Positions 19,077 to 29,240 of a DNA stretch of 64,000 nucleotides are shown here, piece after piece. The notes under the pieces are model-generated. The model was given only the letters and a program-made list of their open reading frames with translations, had not been told where the DNA came from and did not search any database. The DNA lies in NCBI RefSeq assembly GCF_900162725.1, contig NZ_LT799418.1:4380541-4444540 (forward strand), in the 5' to 3' direction. Made by a program: the position numbers and the translations under genes. Origin of the DNA: Parabacteroides sp. Marseille-P3160. GTDB lineage: Bacteria; Bacteroidota; Bacteroidia; Bacteroidales; Tannerellaceae. The stretch's first letter is position 1. Each line of letters starts with the position of its first letter.

Positions 19077-20399
19077 ATGGATTTGGCAAGTAAACTATTC
19101 AAGGGGGACCGGGTAATATGGGTCATATTCATGTTCCTATGCCTGATTTCAGTCACGGAGGTCTTCAGCGCAACCAGCACGATTGCCTATAAGAACGCTT
19201 ATTTCTGGACTCCGATCGTCCGGCACGCTTCTTTCCTTTTAGGCGGTTTCTTTTTGGTGCTGCTCCTGCATAATATTCCTTACCGGTACTTTTCCCTTAT
19301 CATTCTCCTGCTGCCGATTTCCATCTTTATGTTGCTGATCACTCCCTTTGTAGGAGTACGCGCCAATGATGCCCACCGCTGGTTAGAGATCTTCGGATTC
19401 CAATTTCAACCCTCCGAGTTTGCTAAATTGGCTTGTATTGTCTTTGTTTCTTTCATTCTCAGCAAACGGGTTAAATTCACAGACGAGAAATCGCTTAAAT
19501 ACATACTGATCGGCATAGGCGTGACCTGCTTCCTGATCCTTCCCGAGAATTTCTCCACGGCCTTTATGCTCTTCGGGGTCTGTTTCCTGATGATGTTTAT
19601 CGGACAATTGCCGCTGGTAAAATTAGGGAAAGTAGCTATCGTTCTGGCTGTTGCACTAGTCGCTTTTATCGCTGTACTGTATTTCGTTCCGGAAGGAGTC
19701 TTTTCCAAATATTTCTCCCGGGCGGCGACATGGAAAGAGCGCGTGGTCGATTTTACGAAACATGAGAACAAGGCTGAAGACGGAGACACTTACGTGATCA
19801 ACGACGACAACTACCAGGTCTCTCATGCGAAGATCGCCATTGTCCGGGGAGGTGTTTTCGGAAGGTTGCCGGGACATAGCCTACAACGGGATTTCCTGCC
19901 GCAGGCCTATTCCGACTTTATATACGCTATCATTATCGAGGAATTAGGGCTGATCGGAGGATTCTTCGTTTTATTACTCTATGTCATGCTCCTGATCCGG
20001 GTCGGCATGATCGCAAAGAAATGTGATAAACTATTTCCCAAATACCTGGTATTAGGTTGCGGATTATTGATAGTCGTGCAAGCAATCGCCAATATGGCTG
20101 TAGCGGTCAACCTGATTCCCGTCACCGGTCAGCCCCTCCCGTTAATCAGCAGGGGAGGAACCTCGACCATGATTTCCTGCGTTTATTTTGGAATCATTCT
20201 CAGTATCAGTCGCTATGCAGAAGGTATCGGAATGGATGAGGAAAGTGAAGAGGAAAAGGAAGAAAATCAGACAGGGCCGGATCCCGGACAGCAAGATTTA
20301 CCTGTTGCTACAGAAGAAGAAGATTCGGAAATCTATGAAATAATCGAGAAAAATCCGCTTAAAGCGGTAAATCCACCCTCAAAAGCGAATCAAAGCTGA
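19077..20399 (+). CDS. ftsW: Septal peptidoglycan glycosyltransferase FtsW
   Basis: A SEDS-family integral membrane protein that polymerises lipid II at the septum together with FtsI. I start at 19077 (MDLASKLF), 13 bases after murD; the open frame extends back into murD, but that part is only its shadow. The 440 residues have about ten hydrophobic segments, an extracellular loop with a conserved acidic stretch, and the signature PVTGQPLPLISRGGTS. The last ~60 residues form an acidic, probably disordered cytoplasmic tail (EESEEEKEE), which is longer than in E. coli FtsW. Confidence 0.94.
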   Translation: MDLASKLFKGDRVIWVIFMFLCLISVTEVFSATSTIAYKNAYFWTPIVRHASFLLGGFFLVLLLHNIPYRYFSLIILLLPISIFMLLITPFVGVRANDAHRWLEIFGFQFQPSEFAKLACIVFVSFILSKRVKFTDEKSLKYILIGIGVTCFLILPENFSTAFMLFGVCFLMMFIGQLPLVKLGKVAIVLAVALVAFIAVLYFVPEGVFSKYFSRAATWKERVVDFTKHENKAEDGDTYVINDDNYQVSHAKIAIVRGGVFGRLPGHSLQRDFLPQAYSDFIYAIIIEELGLIGGFFVLLLYVMLLIRVGMIAKKCDKLFPKYLVLGCGLLIVVQAIANMAVAVNLIPVTGQPLPLISRGGTSTMISCVYFGIILSISRYAEGIGMDEESEEEKEENQTGPDPGQQDLPVATEEEDSEIYEIIEKNPLKAVNPPSKANQS

Positions 20400-20433
20400 C
20401 AGGACGGATGTTATAAATAAAGAAAAAACAAAC

Positions 20434-21570
20434 ATGAGTTCTTATCGAATCATCATAAGCGGCGGAGGTACCGGGGGACATATTTTTCCCGCCGTTGCTA
20501 TCGCGAATACGTTTAAAAGGAGATTTCCGGATGCGGAGATCCTTTTTGTAGGGGCGGAAGACAGGATGGAGATGGAAAAGGTGCCGGCCGCCGGATATAA
20601 AATTATCGGCCTTCCGGTGAAAGGATTCGACCGCTCGCATCTTTTTGCGAATGTCAGCGTCCTCCTGAAACTGTTCAAGAGCCTGAATTTGGCCAGACAG
20701 ACGGTTCGCTCCTTCCAACCGGACATCGTAATCGGCGTAGGTGGCTATGCCAGCGGGCCGACCTTATGGGCAGCCACTTCGTTCGGCATTCCAACCTTAA
20801 TTCAGGAGCAGAATTCCTATGCGGGCGTTACGAATAAACTGTTGGCCAAACGCGTTTCCAAAATATGTGTCGCTTATGAGGGGATGGAACGGTTCTTTCC
20901 TGCCGATAAAATCGTACTGACCGGCAATCCGGTGCGCCCGGATCTGGAAGAGGCGCTGGACAGGAAAGAGGCGGCATTGGCCTACTTCAGCTTATCCCCG
21001 GGAAAAAAGACATTGCTTGTCGTAGGCGGAAGCCTGGGAGCCCGCACGATCAACCAGAGCATAGAGACTCATCTCAATCTTTTGCTGGAAGCAGGCATCC
21101 AAATCATCTGGCAAACCGGACGGTATTATAAAGAACAAGTACAGACATTTCTGAAAGATTTTCCGAAGGATTCCATCTGGTGCTCCGATTTCATTTCGCG
21201 GATGGATTACGCCTATGCAGCGGCTGATCTGGTAGTTTCCCGCGCGGGAGCCAGCTCGATTTCGGAACTTTGCCTGCTGAAAAAGCCTGCCATCTTGGTT
21301 CCTTCTCCCAATGTGGCGGAGGACCACCAGACAAAAAATGCCCGGAGTGTGGCGGATAAGGGAGGGGCGATTCTGATTGCCGATGCAGACGCCAGGGAAC
21401 AACTGGTTCCCAAAGCGGTGGAAACACTTTCGGATGACACCCTATTACAATCGTTAAGTAAACAGATCGCCCTGCTGGGCAAGCCCCATAGTGCGGAAAA
21501 TATAGTGGACGAAATCGTCCGGATCATAGATAAAGAAAGAAAGGATAAGAATGGATCTTCAAAAAATTAA
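20434..21570 (+). CDS. murG: UDP-GlcNAc:lipid I N-acetylglucosaminyltransferase
   Basis: MurG converts lipid I into lipid II on the inner face of the membrane. The 378-residue GT28 enzyme has the N-terminal loop G10-G-G-T-G-G-H16 and, in the C-terminal half, the GGSLGA loop and the donor-binding SRAGASSISEL motif. Its 3' end overlaps murC by 20 bases, indicating translational coupling. Confidence 0.96.
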   Translation: MSSYRIIISGGGTGGHIFPAVAIANTFKRRFPDAEILFVGAEDRMEMEKVPAAGYKIIGLPVKGFDRSHLFANVSVLLKLFKSLNLARQTVRSFQPDIVIGVGGYASGPTLWAATSFGIPTLIQEQNSYAGVTNKLLAKRVSKICVAYEGMERFFPADKIVLTGNPVRPDLEEALDRKEAALAYFSLSPGKKTLLVVGGSLGARTINQSIETHLNLLLEAGIQIIWQTGRYYKEQVQTFLKDFPKDSIWCSDFISRMDYAYAAADLVVSRAGASSISELCLLKKPAILVPSPNVAEDHQTKNARSVADKGGAILIADADAREQLVPKAVETLSDDTLLQSLSKQIALLGKPHSAENIVDEIVRIIDKERKDKNGSSKN

Positions 21571-22927
21571 AGCGATTTATTTTATCGGCGCAGGAGGAAT
21601 CGGCATGAGCGCCCTGATCCGGTATTTCCTCTCCAAAGGGAAAAAAGTCGGAGGCTATGACCGTACGCCGAGCGAATTAACCTCCCAACTGGAACAGGAA
21701 GGGGCGGCGCTTCATTACACTGACGATTTGGATCTGATACCGGCTGACTTCAAAGTCAAGGAAGAGACACTGGTTATTTATACGCCGGCAGTACCGGAAT
21801 CGCATACGGAACTGCTGTATTTCCGGAAGCAAGGCTTTGAAATCATGAAACGGGCGCAAGCCCTGGGCCTGATCACACGCCACGAACGGGGGCTATGCGT
21901 CGCCGGAACCCACGGGAAGACCACGACCTCGTCGATGATTGCCCATTTATTAAAACAGTCACACGTGGACTGCAATGCCTTCCTGGGAGGGATACTCAAA
22001 GAATATGACAGCAATCTGATGCTGTCCGACCGCAGTGACCTGGTGGTTATAGAGGCTGACGAATACGACCGCTCTTTTCATTGGCTGACGCCGTATATGG
22101 CTGTTGTAACTTCAGCCGATCCGGATCATCTGGATATTTATGGTACGCCGGAAGCTTATCGAGCTAGCTTTGAGAAGTTCACTCCCCTCATCCGGCCGGG
22201 TGGAGTGCTTTTGCTCAAGAAAGGGGTGCGCATCACTCCACAGTTGCAGCCGAACGTGAAACTCTACAGCTATTCGGCCACGGAGAATGCCGACTTTCAT
22301 GCAGAGCGTATCAGTGTCGAAAAGGGCGAAATTTATTTTGATTTTGTAGGACCGAACGTACGTATCGAGCGAATTCAGCTCGGCGTCCCGGTAAAGATCA
22401 ATATCGAGAACGGAATCGCCGCGATCGCCATTGCCTGGCTGAACGGCGTAACGCCGGAAGAGATCAAAAAAGGAATGGCAAGCTTTCCCGGAGCTAAACG
22501 CCGGTTCGACATTCATCTGAAGAAAGACAATATTGTACTAATAGACGACTATGCTCATCATCCGGCTGAATTGGAGGCAAGCATCCGGTCGGTCAAGGAA
22601 CTGTATCCGGGAAAAAAGGTGACGGGTATCTTCCAGCCCCATCTTTATTCACGTACCCGGGATTTTGCCGCCGACTTTGCGAGAAGCCTCTCCCATCTGG
22701 ACGAACTGATCCTGCTGGATATCTATCCGGCGCGGGAAGAACCGATTCCCGGGGTTACCTCCCGGATCATATTCGATAAAGTAACCATTCCGAAAAAACA
22801 ATTATGCTCGAAAGAACAACTTCTTTCCATTATCTCGAACGAAAACTACGAAGTGCTTCTAATGCTTGGAGCCGGCGATATCGAACAGTTGGTCGAACCA
22901 GTTAAAGAAATCATAGAAAGAAAATGA
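21551..22927 (+). CDS. murC: UDP-N-acetylmuramate:L-alanine ligase
   Basis: MurC starts the stem peptide by adding L-alanine to UDP-MurNAc. The 458-residue ligase has an N-terminal GAGGIGMS nucleotide motif, the ATP loop G119-T-H-G-K-T-T125, the EADEYDRSF motif and DDYAHHP in the C-terminal region. It overlaps murG at its start and ftsQ at its end (shared ATGA). Confidence 0.96.
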   Translation: MDLQKIKAIYFIGAGGIGMSALIRYFLSKGKKVGGYDRTPSELTSQLEQEGAALHYTDDLDLIPADFKVKEETLVIYTPAVPESHTELLYFRKQGFEIMKRAQALGLITRHERGLCVAGTHGKTTTSSMIAHLLKQSHVDCNAFLGGILKEYDSNLMLSDRSDLVVIEADEYDRSFHWLTPYMAVVTSADPDHLDIYGTPEAYRASFEKFTPLIRPGGVLLLKKGVRITPQLQPNVKLYSYSATENADFHAERISVEKGEIYFDFVGPNVRIERIQLGVPVKINIENGIAAIAIAWLNGVTPEEIKKGMASFPGAKRRFDIHLKKDNIVLIDDYAHHPAELEASIRSVKELYPGKKVTGIFQPHLYSRTRDFAADFARSLSHLDELILLDIYPAREEPIPGVTSRIIFDKVTIPKKQLCSKEQLLSIISNENYEVLLMLGAGDIEQLVEPVKEIIERK

Positions 22928-23652
22928 CGCGGGTAATCAGCATCATCGTTTCAACGCTTTTCTTCTGCTATCTTCTGGCAGCTTCCCTCTTTTTCTATCA
23001 AAGAAGAGAGCCGGGAAATTGCAAAGACGTGATAGTGGAAGTAAAAGACAGCCTGGATAAACACTTTGTCAGCGAGTCGGATATTCTCTCCCTGCTCAGG
23101 GGAGCCGGCTTGAATCCGATTAAAAAGCCGCTGGCAAAAGTGAATACGGACCGGATCGAAACGGAATTGCTGAAAAACGAAATGATTGCCAATATTGAGG
23201 CTTATAAAACACCTTCCGGCTATATTAAACTTGAAATAAGACAAAAAATGCCTATCTTGCGGGTAATAGGCAATTACGGCAATTTCTACGTGGATAACAA
23301 TGGCAGCCTGATGCCTGTTAGCCAGCGATATGTTGTCCATGTCCCTATTGCCACGGGTAATGTAGAAAAAGAGTTAGCAATGACTGACTTATATAAATTT
23401 GCATTATTTTTGCGAGAGAATGATTTTTGGAACGATCAAATCGATCAGATATTTGTTCATCCGGACGGGGAAGTGGAGTTAATTCCTCGTGTGGGAGATT
23501 TCCGGATCCGTCTGGGCGCATTCACCGATTTCGAAGAGAAACTGGCGAATCTGAAGTTATTTTACGAGCAAGCCATCCCGAAAGTAGGATGGGAGAAATA
23601 CAGCCTGATCGATTTAAAGTACAAGAATCAGATTGTTTGCACTAAAAAATAA
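22924..23652 (+). CDS. ftsQ: Cell division protein FtsQ
   Basis: A 242-residue bitopic protein with a short cytoplasmic start and one membrane helix (residues 3-22). The periplasmic part has a POTRA-like region (about 38-105, the VKDSLDKHFVSESDI stretch) followed by the FtsQ beta domain. FtsQ connects early and late divisome parts with FtsL and FtsB. Sequence conservation is weak, so the name relies on topology and on the murC-ftsQ-ftsA order. Its ATG overlaps the murC stop as ATGA. Confidence 0.88.
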   Translation: MTRVISIIVSTLFFCYLLAASLFFYQRREPGNCKDVIVEVKDSLDKHFVSESDILSLLRGAGLNPIKKPLAKVNTDRIETELLKNEMIANIEAYKTPSGYIKLEIRQKMPILRVIGNYGNFYVDNNGSLMPVSQRYVVHVPIATGNVEKELAMTDLYKFALFLRENDFWNDQIDQIFVHPDGEVELIPRVGDFRIRLGAFTDFEEKLANLKLFYEQAIPKVGWEKYSLIDLKYKNQIVCTKK

Positions 23653-23658
23653 GAGAAT

Positions 23659-24996
23659 ATGTCATACACGGACTTTATAGCAGCGATAGACTTGGGGACG
23701 TCCCACATCGTCGGTATGGTGGGAGCTAAAAACAGTGCCGGAGCTTTTTCCATTTTGGCTTACGAAATAGAGAACTCGGCTTCTTGCATTCGTCGGGGAT
23801 GTGTATACAACGTCGAGGAGACGGCGAATAAGGTGAAACGACTGATTCGCAAGTTGGAAAACAAACTCAACGGCTCCCAGATCGCAAAGGTCTATATCGG
23901 TCTCGGCGGACAATCTATTCATTCGATAGATTATTCCGTCGTAAAAACCTTGGGGAAAGACGGCGTTGTCACTTCTGAAGAGATCAATGCGTTATCCAAA
24001 GAATGCCAGGCCTATCGCCCGGATATGCTGGACGTCCTGTCGATCGTCTCTCCGGATTACCTTCTGGATGATAAACAAGAGCCGAATCCGGTCGGAATTC
24101 CCTGCAGCCGGATAGAGGCACACTACAAGCTGATTGTCGGCCGCCCTTCGCTCCGCAGGCTGACGATCAACAGTATAAAAGAACGTGCTGGGATCGATAT
24201 TGCCGGATTTATCGTCTCTCCCCTCGCCTTGGCAAACGCGGTGCTGAGTGAGGACGAAAAAAACTTAGGTTGCGCCCTCATCGGTTTTGGAGCGGGAGTA
24301 ACTACTTTGTCCGTCTTTAAGAACGGAAAACTGGTCGACCTGTCGGTCATTCCTTTCGGAGGCCATGTGATCACCAAGGACATTACCAGCCTTCATATCG
24401 TCGAGTCCGAGGCGGAACGCCTGAAAGTGACTTACGGAAGCGCCATCGTCAATAAAGATAGCGATTTCCAGATCCAACTGAATTCATCGGAAGGGATGGG
24501 GATCCGTGAGATCAGCATAGGCGATCTCAACACCATCATCGAAGCGAGAGTCAAGGAAATCATCGAAAATGTCTATGCTCGTCTGGAGGCTACCGGCTCG
24601 ATTGACTCCTTAGGCGCAGGTATCATCCTAAGCGGTGGTGGCGCAGCCTTGAAAAATTTACCGGAAGCCATACGCGAACGATTTAAAATGGACGTACGCT
24701 TCTCCTCCCTTCGCAAAGGGTTGGTAGAAAATGGCTCCATCTTTGCGAATAACCCCGAATTTCTGGTCGGAGTCGGACTGTTACTGGAGGGAACCGAAAA
24801 CTGCGCCTCCTACGCTCCGCCTAAACAAGAGACCATTACGGTCGAAAACGCAGCTGTAGAAACAGAAGAAGAAACCCGGATAAAGAAAGACCTAAATAAG
24901 CCAAAGGAAAAGAAAAAGTCGGTAGGCTTGTTCGGTAACCTTAAGAAGCGTTTTGATGACTTGGGTAAAGGTTTGTTCGACGAGGATGAGGGATAA
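23659..24996 (+). CDS. ftsA: Cell division protein FtsA
   Basis: An actin-like ATPase that tethers FtsZ filaments to the membrane. The 445 residues include the phosphate-1 motif AAIDLGTSHIVG near the start, the SHS2 (1C) domain, GFGAGVTTLSVF (phosphate 2) and SGGGAALKNL (adenosine motif). The C-terminus ends in a linker rich in K and E and a short amphipathic segment (LFGNLKKRFDDLGKGLF), the likely membrane-targeting helix. It sits 6 bases after ftsQ and 28 before ftsZ. Confidence 0.95.
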   Translation: MSYTDFIAAIDLGTSHIVGMVGAKNSAGAFSILAYEIENSASCIRRGCVYNVEETANKVKRLIRKLENKLNGSQIAKVYIGLGGQSIHSIDYSVVKTLGKDGVVTSEEINALSKECQAYRPDMLDVLSIVSPDYLLDDKQEPNPVGIPCSRIEAHYKLIVGRPSLRRLTINSIKERAGIDIAGFIVSPLALANAVLSEDEKNLGCALIGFGAGVTTLSVFKNGKLVDLSVIPFGGHVITKDITSLHIVESEAERLKVTYGSAIVNKDSDFQIQLNSSEGMGIREISIGDLNTIIEARVKEIIENVYARLEATGSIDSLGAGIILSGGGAALKNLPEAIRERFKMDVRFSSLRKGLVENGSIFANNPEFLVGVGLLLEGTENCASYAPPKQETITVENAAVETEEETRIKKDLNKPKEKKKSVGLFGNLKKRFDDLGKGLFDEDEG

Positions 24997-25024
24997 AAAT
25001 AACACGAAATAAAAACGGAAAGCA

Positions 25025-26380
25025 ATGGAAGATACGATATTCAAATTTGACTATCCAACCGAAACGCCCAGGATTATCAAAGTAATAGGCGTAGGCGGAG
25101 GAGGAGGGAATGCAGTCACCCACATGTACCAGGAGGGCATTCATGATGTTTCCTTTGTTTTGTGCAACACGGATAACCAAGCGCTCAGCCGTTCGGATGT
25201 CCCTTTTAAGCTGACACTGGGACGCGAAATCACGCAAGGCCTGGGAGCCGGGAACAAACCGGAACGGGCAAGGATGGCAGCCGAAGAGAGCAAGGAAGAG
25301 ATCAAGAAGATGCTGAGTGACGGTACAAAGATGGTCTTCATTACTGCCGGAATGGGAGGTGGTACCGGTACGGGAGCGGCTCCTGTTATCGCTAAGATAG
25401 CCAAGGACATGGGTATCCTTACGGTCGGCATCGTGACCATTCCCTTCATGTTCGAAGGAGAGCCGAAGATTATCCAGGCGCTGAACGGAGTCGAGGAAAT
25501 AGCCAAGAATGTAGATGCGCTGCTGGTCATCAACAATGAGCGTTTGCTGGAAATCTACTCGGATCTTACGATTACAAACGCTTTCGGCAAAGCGGACGAT
25601 ACCCTAACCATTGCGGCCAAAAGCATTGCCGAGATCATTACCTTGCCGGGAATCATCAATCTCGATTTCGCCGACGTACACACGACGATGAGCAACGGAG
25701 GAGTCGCCCTCATGAGTAACGGCTTCGGAGAAGGGGAAGGCCGCGTGCAGAAAGCCATCAAAGACGCCTTGAATTCTCCCTTGCTGAACAATAACGACAT
25801 CTTCAATGCCAAGAAGATCCTGTTCAATATTTCATTCAGCAAATCGGCGGAACTATTGGTTGATGAAGTCAATGACATTAAAGACTTCATGGCGCGTTTC
25901 GGCCGCGATATCGAAGTGATCTGGGGAACGGCGATTGACGATACGCTCGATAACCATGTGAAAATAACTCTGCTTGCTACCGGTTTCGGGGTAGACGATA
26001 TTCCTGAAATAGCCAATAAGCATCATGCCGAGGCCGTCCGGATGACAGAACAGGAGTTGCAGGAAGAAGATGAACGCCTGAAGAAGGAAAAAGAGAAAAA
26101 GAAATTAATTGAAAAATATTACCGAAACTTCGGAGCACAAATCCGACGCATGTCTACACGCGTAAATGTAGTGGTCTTATCCCCCGAGGAGTTGGATGAC
26201 GACAATCTGATTTCCGTAATGGAGGACAATCCGACTTATAACCGGGATCCAAAGATTATTTCACGTACCAGGAGCAGGCTTTCCGGAGAGATCGCGCCGA
26301 GCGCAATCAAGACGGAAGAGCCTTCTGCCAAACGGAAAAACGCCTCCCCCTCGGACAATAACCGGATCAGTTTCAGGTAA
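25025..26380 (+). CDS. ftsZ: Cell division GTPase FtsZ
   Basis: The tubulin homologue that forms the Z ring. The 451 residues show the N-terminal GVGGGGGNAV loop, the tubulin signature G111-G-G-T-G-T-G117, and the synergy loop region with NDIKDFMARFG. After the core (about residue 330) there is a highly charged linker (EEDERLKKEKEKKKL) and a C-terminal tail without an obvious classical FtsA/ZipA-binding peptide; the end reads NNRISFR. Confidence 0.97.
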   Translation: MEDTIFKFDYPTETPRIIKVIGVGGGGGNAVTHMYQEGIHDVSFVLCNTDNQALSRSDVPFKLTLGREITQGLGAGNKPERARMAAEESKEEIKKMLSDGTKMVFITAGMGGGTGTGAAPVIAKIAKDMGILTVGIVTIPFMFEGEPKIIQALNGVEEIAKNVDALLVINNERLLEIYSDLTITNAFGKADDTLTIAAKSIAEIITLPGIINLDFADVHTTMSNGGVALMSNGFGEGEGRVQKAIKDALNSPLLNNNDIFNAKKILFNISFSKSAELLVDEVNDIKDFMARFGRDIEVIWGTAIDDTLDNHVKITLLATGFGVDDIPEIANKHHAEAVRMTEQELQEEDERLKKEKEKKKLIEKYYRNFGAQIRRMSTRVNVVVLSPEELDDDNLISVMEDNPTYNRDPKIISRTRSRLSGEIAPSAIKTEEPSAKRKNASPSDNNRISFR

Positions 26381-26414
26381 AAAAAATTATAGACAGACTA
26401 AAAAAATAAAAGAG

Positions 26415-26864
26415 ATGAGTTTATTTGATCAAATCAGCGACGACATCAAAGCCGCCATGTTAGCAAAAGACAAAGTAAGACTGGAAGCGCTTCGCAATGC
26501 AAAGAAATTTTTCCTGGAAGCCAAGACGGCTCCGGGAGCCAACGATACCCTAACAGATGAGGACGCCGTAAAAATCATCCAGAAATTAGTTAAACAAGGG
26601 AAAGATTCCGCCGGAATCTATAGCGGACAAAATCGCGAAGACCTTGCCGAAGAGGAATTACAGCAGGTAAAAGTGCTGGAAGCCTATCTTCCCAAGCAAT
26701 TATCCCCGGAAGAGCTGGAAGCCGAACTGAAGAAAATTATTGCAGAGACAGGAGCTTCCAGCCTGAAAGACATGGGCAAAGTCATGGGAGCAGCCAACAA
26801 AACCCTTGCAGGAAAGGCCGAAGGCCGCCTGATTTCGGATACGGTAAAGCGCTTGCTTGCCTAA
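26415..26864 (+). CDS. GatB/YqeY domain protein
   Basis: A 149-residue soluble protein of the YqeY family, related to the C-terminal tail domain of GatB that contacts tRNA. The family pattern is clear: an N-terminal helical region (FDQISDDIKAAMLAKDK) and a C-terminal domain with SLKDMGKVMG and LAGKAEGRLISDTVKRLL. Its cellular role is not settled; a tRNA-related function is assumed from homology. It follows ftsZ by 34 bases and ends the operon before a strong terminator. Confidence 0.9.
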   Translation: MSLFDQISDDIKAAMLAKDKVRLEALRNAKKFFLEAKTAPGANDTLTDEDAVKIIQKLVKQGKDSAGIYSGQNREDLAEEELQQVKVLEAYLPKQLSPEELEAELKKIIAETGASSLKDMGKVMGAANKTLAGKAEGRLISDTVKRLLA

Positions 26865-26880
26865 CCTCATTCCTATGATA

Positions 26881-26919
26881 AAAGGAAAGGCCGTGTCATG
26901 ATGACACGGCCTTTCCTTT
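26881..26919. terminator. Bidirectional terminator between the dcw operon and rprY
   Basis: A perfect 19-base inverted repeat (26881-26899 and 26901-26919) around one central base, A-rich on the left and T-rich on the right. It can end transcription from both the dcw side and the convergent rprXY side, and lies between the two stops. Confidence 0.9.
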
Positions 26920-26936
26920 CTATAGAGAGTCCCCTT

Positions 26937-27668
26937 TTACAGCACCTGGATGCCTTCTTCACGGGCTTGTTCGTCGCCGTTCGGGGTGATCAGCTTATAA
27001 CCTTTTCCGTGGATATTGATGATTTCAATGCCCGGATCGTCTTTCAACAGTTTACGAAGTTTCGTAATGTAGACATCCATGCTACGTGCATTGAAATAGT
27101 TATCATCCACCCAGATAGTCTTCAGTGCATAGTTACGTTCCAGTATTTCGTTGGCGTGGGCGCAGAGCAGGCTCAGCAGTTCACATTCCTTGGTCGTCAA
27201 CTTGGTCACCTTATCACCGATGGCAAGCGTTTGCTTTTGCGTATCGAACAGGAAATTTCCTAACTTATAGAAAGGAACATCTTTCAATTTTTTCCCTTTT
27301 ACACGGCGAAGGATCGCTTCGATACGAAGCAACAACTCTTCCATGCTGAAAGGCTTCGTCAGATAGTCATCCGCACCTATTTTGAACCCTTCCAGAATGT
27401 CTTCCTTCATCGTCTTAGCCGTCAGGAAGATAATGGGTATATCCGGGTTCAACGAACGTATTTCCTGCGCCAACGTAAATCCATCTTTTTTAGGCATCAT
27501 CACATCCAATACGCAAAGGTCATATTTGCCTTTGGTAAAGCCCTTGTAGCCAGCTTCTCCGTCGGAGAACAGATCCGTCACATAACCTTTTGCTTGTAAG
27601 TATTCTCTTAAAAGCATTCCTAAATTTTCATCGTCTTCACAAAAGAAGATCTTTAGCTTTTCTTCCAT
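26937..27668 (-). CDS. rprY: OmpR-family response regulator RprY
   Basis: A 243-residue DNA-binding response regulator. The receiver has the acidic pair E11/D12 and the phosphorylation site D55 (VLDVMMPKKDG), with the conserved Lys in LTKPFSMEEL. The C-terminal winged helix of the OmpR type covers about residues 135-230. It closely resembles RprY of Bacteroides and Porphyromonas, known there for roles in stress and sodium-related responses. It follows its kinase by 3 bases. Confidence 0.9.
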   Translation of the reverse strand: MEEKLKIFFCEDDENLGMLLREYLQAKGYVTDLFSDGEAGYKGFTKGKYDLCVLDVMMPKKDGFTLAQEIRSLNPDIPIIFLTAKTMKEDILEGFKIGADDYLTKPFSMEELLLRIEAILRRVKGKKLKDVPFYKLGNFLFDTQKQTLAIGDKVTKLTTKECELLSLLCAHANEILERNYALKTIWVDDNYFNARSMDVYITKLRKLLKDDPGIEIINIHGKGYKLITPNGDEQAREEGIQVL

Positions 27669-27671
27669 AAA

Positions 27672-29240
27672 CTAATTTTTAATAAGGGGTAAAGTAATAA
27701 TAAATTTTGTTCCTACATTATTGTCGCCGACTTCCGCACGAATACTCCCGAAATGATCTTCCACAATCTTACGGACATAGGCAAGCCCCAGCCCGAATCC
27801 CTTCACATCATGCACATTTCCCGTCGGTACTCTGAAAAAACGGTCGAAGACCTTTTTCAGATATTCTTTCTTTATTCCGATTCCGTTATCCTCGACCGAA
27901 ATAACCAATTTCCCAGTTTCATTCCGCGTACGTACCATCAAATTCAACGGGACATCCGGTTGCCTGTATTTCACGGCATTATCCAGCAAATTAAACAACA
28001 CGTTCGTGATATGCATCTCATCAACATAAATTCTCGAATCCTCTGCCTCCAGATCTACATCGATCGTTCCTCCGTATTTTTCAACCTTCAGCGTAAAGGT
28101 ATTCGCTACACTGGCGACCAGATCGTTAGCATCCAACTCTTTCAATTTGAAAGCAGCTTTTTGCTTTTCAAACAGAGACATTTGCAGTACCTTTTCAACA
28201 AGGAATCCCAAGCGTTTTGTCTCGTCATTAATAACGGTCGATATGTGTTTAAAGACTTCCGGACTTTTCGTTATATCGGTATCTTTCATCATCTGCGCTG
28301 CCAGCGAAATGGTAGATACCGGCGTTTTAAGTTCGTGCGTCATGTTATTTATAAAATCATTCTTCATCTCCGAAAGTTTCTTTTGACGAAAGATTATAAA
28401 AAGGGTAAAAATAAACGTTATCAATAGAATCAAAGAAAAAGCTACTGACGGGACAATAAATGTAATCGTACCCCGTATATAGTCACTTTTCGTCGGAAAA
28501 TAAACCCTTATATAATTCTGCTTCGACGGAAGATCACCCGGAAAGAGTACCTGCGTGAACATTTCCGAGGCATTCGGTTTCTTCAACAACGTATCACTCT
28601 GATAAACTGACACCCCGTCTTTATTTATAACCGAAAAGACAAATGGTAAGTTTAAACCATTGTTAATTAATTCCGCTTTTAGGTAATTATTCAATTTTTT
28701 AAAATCGACACGTTCATTAATCGGTTTTAAGTTAGCTGTCTGCACAATCGAATAAATGACCTCGTCCACCAAACCTCCCTGATAACTATAGCGCTGCATA
28801 AGCGTCTTCTGTATTTCTTCGGAGGCATTCACCAAATCTTTTTTCGTGTCCTTCGGAGGAGCCTTCAGAGTGGAAAGCGGCTCCTCTGTAGTAGAAAACT
28901 GCTCTTGCAGTTCAATATGCAGGTAGCTGCCGTCTGCCTGACGGATTACGCGAAGCTGATGATTCTCCTGGCGAATGCTTTGTCCTACCTTTTTCGGGTC
29001 CGGCGCATTCTGGTACATATAGCCTAGTTGATTCCGCTTAATATCCTCTTCCAGATACTTGCGAGTCTCGTCCAACTCCAGCGTTTTCGCTACCTGGCGC
29101 AAACTCGCCTTTACCGTTTCATTGAACTTTTCACTGCTTGTGCTGAATATAGTGCTGATATATTTAGCTTGCAGGAAAAGTAATCCTGAAAAAGCAAAAG
29201 CCATCACACCGGCAAGTAACCAAATCATAGACTTTTTCAT
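27672..29240 (-). CDS. rprX: Sensor histidine kinase RprX
   Basis: The partner kinase of RprY. Counted from the chosen start it has a membrane helix at about 5-25, a periplasmic sensor region of about 230 residues, a second helix at about 262-284, a HisKA domain with the phospho-acceptor H302 (NNMTHELKTP), and a HATPase domain with the N box (NLLDNAVKY), DNGIGI and GFGLGLAY. I start at MKKSMIWLLAG (29240); an in-frame ATG at 29270 would add 10 residues ahead of the signal-anchor helix. Confidence 0.9.
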   Translation of the reverse strand: MKKSMIWLLAGVMAFAFSGLLFLQAKYISTIFSTSSEKFNETVKASLRQVAKTLELDETRKYLEEDIKRNQLGYMYQNAPDPKKVGQSIRQENHQLRVIRQADGSYLHIELQEQFSTTEEPLSTLKAPPKDTKKDLVNASEEIQKTLMQRYSYQGGLVDEVIYSIVQTANLKPINERVDFKKLNNYLKAELINNGLNLPFVFSVINKDGVSVYQSDTLLKKPNASEMFTQVLFPGDLPSKQNYIRVYFPTKSDYIRGTITFIVPSVAFSLILLITFIFTLFIIFRQKKLSEMKNDFINNMTHELKTPVSTISLAAQMMKDTDITKSPEVFKHISTVINDETKRLGFLVEKVLQMSLFEKQKAAFKLKELDANDLVASVANTFTLKVEKYGGTIDVDLEAEDSRIYVDEMHITNVLFNLLDNAVKYRQPDVPLNLMVRTRNETGKLVISVEDNGIGIKKEYLKKVFDRFFRVPTGNVHDVKGFGLGLAYVRKIVEDHFGSIRAEVGDNNVGTKFIITLPLIKN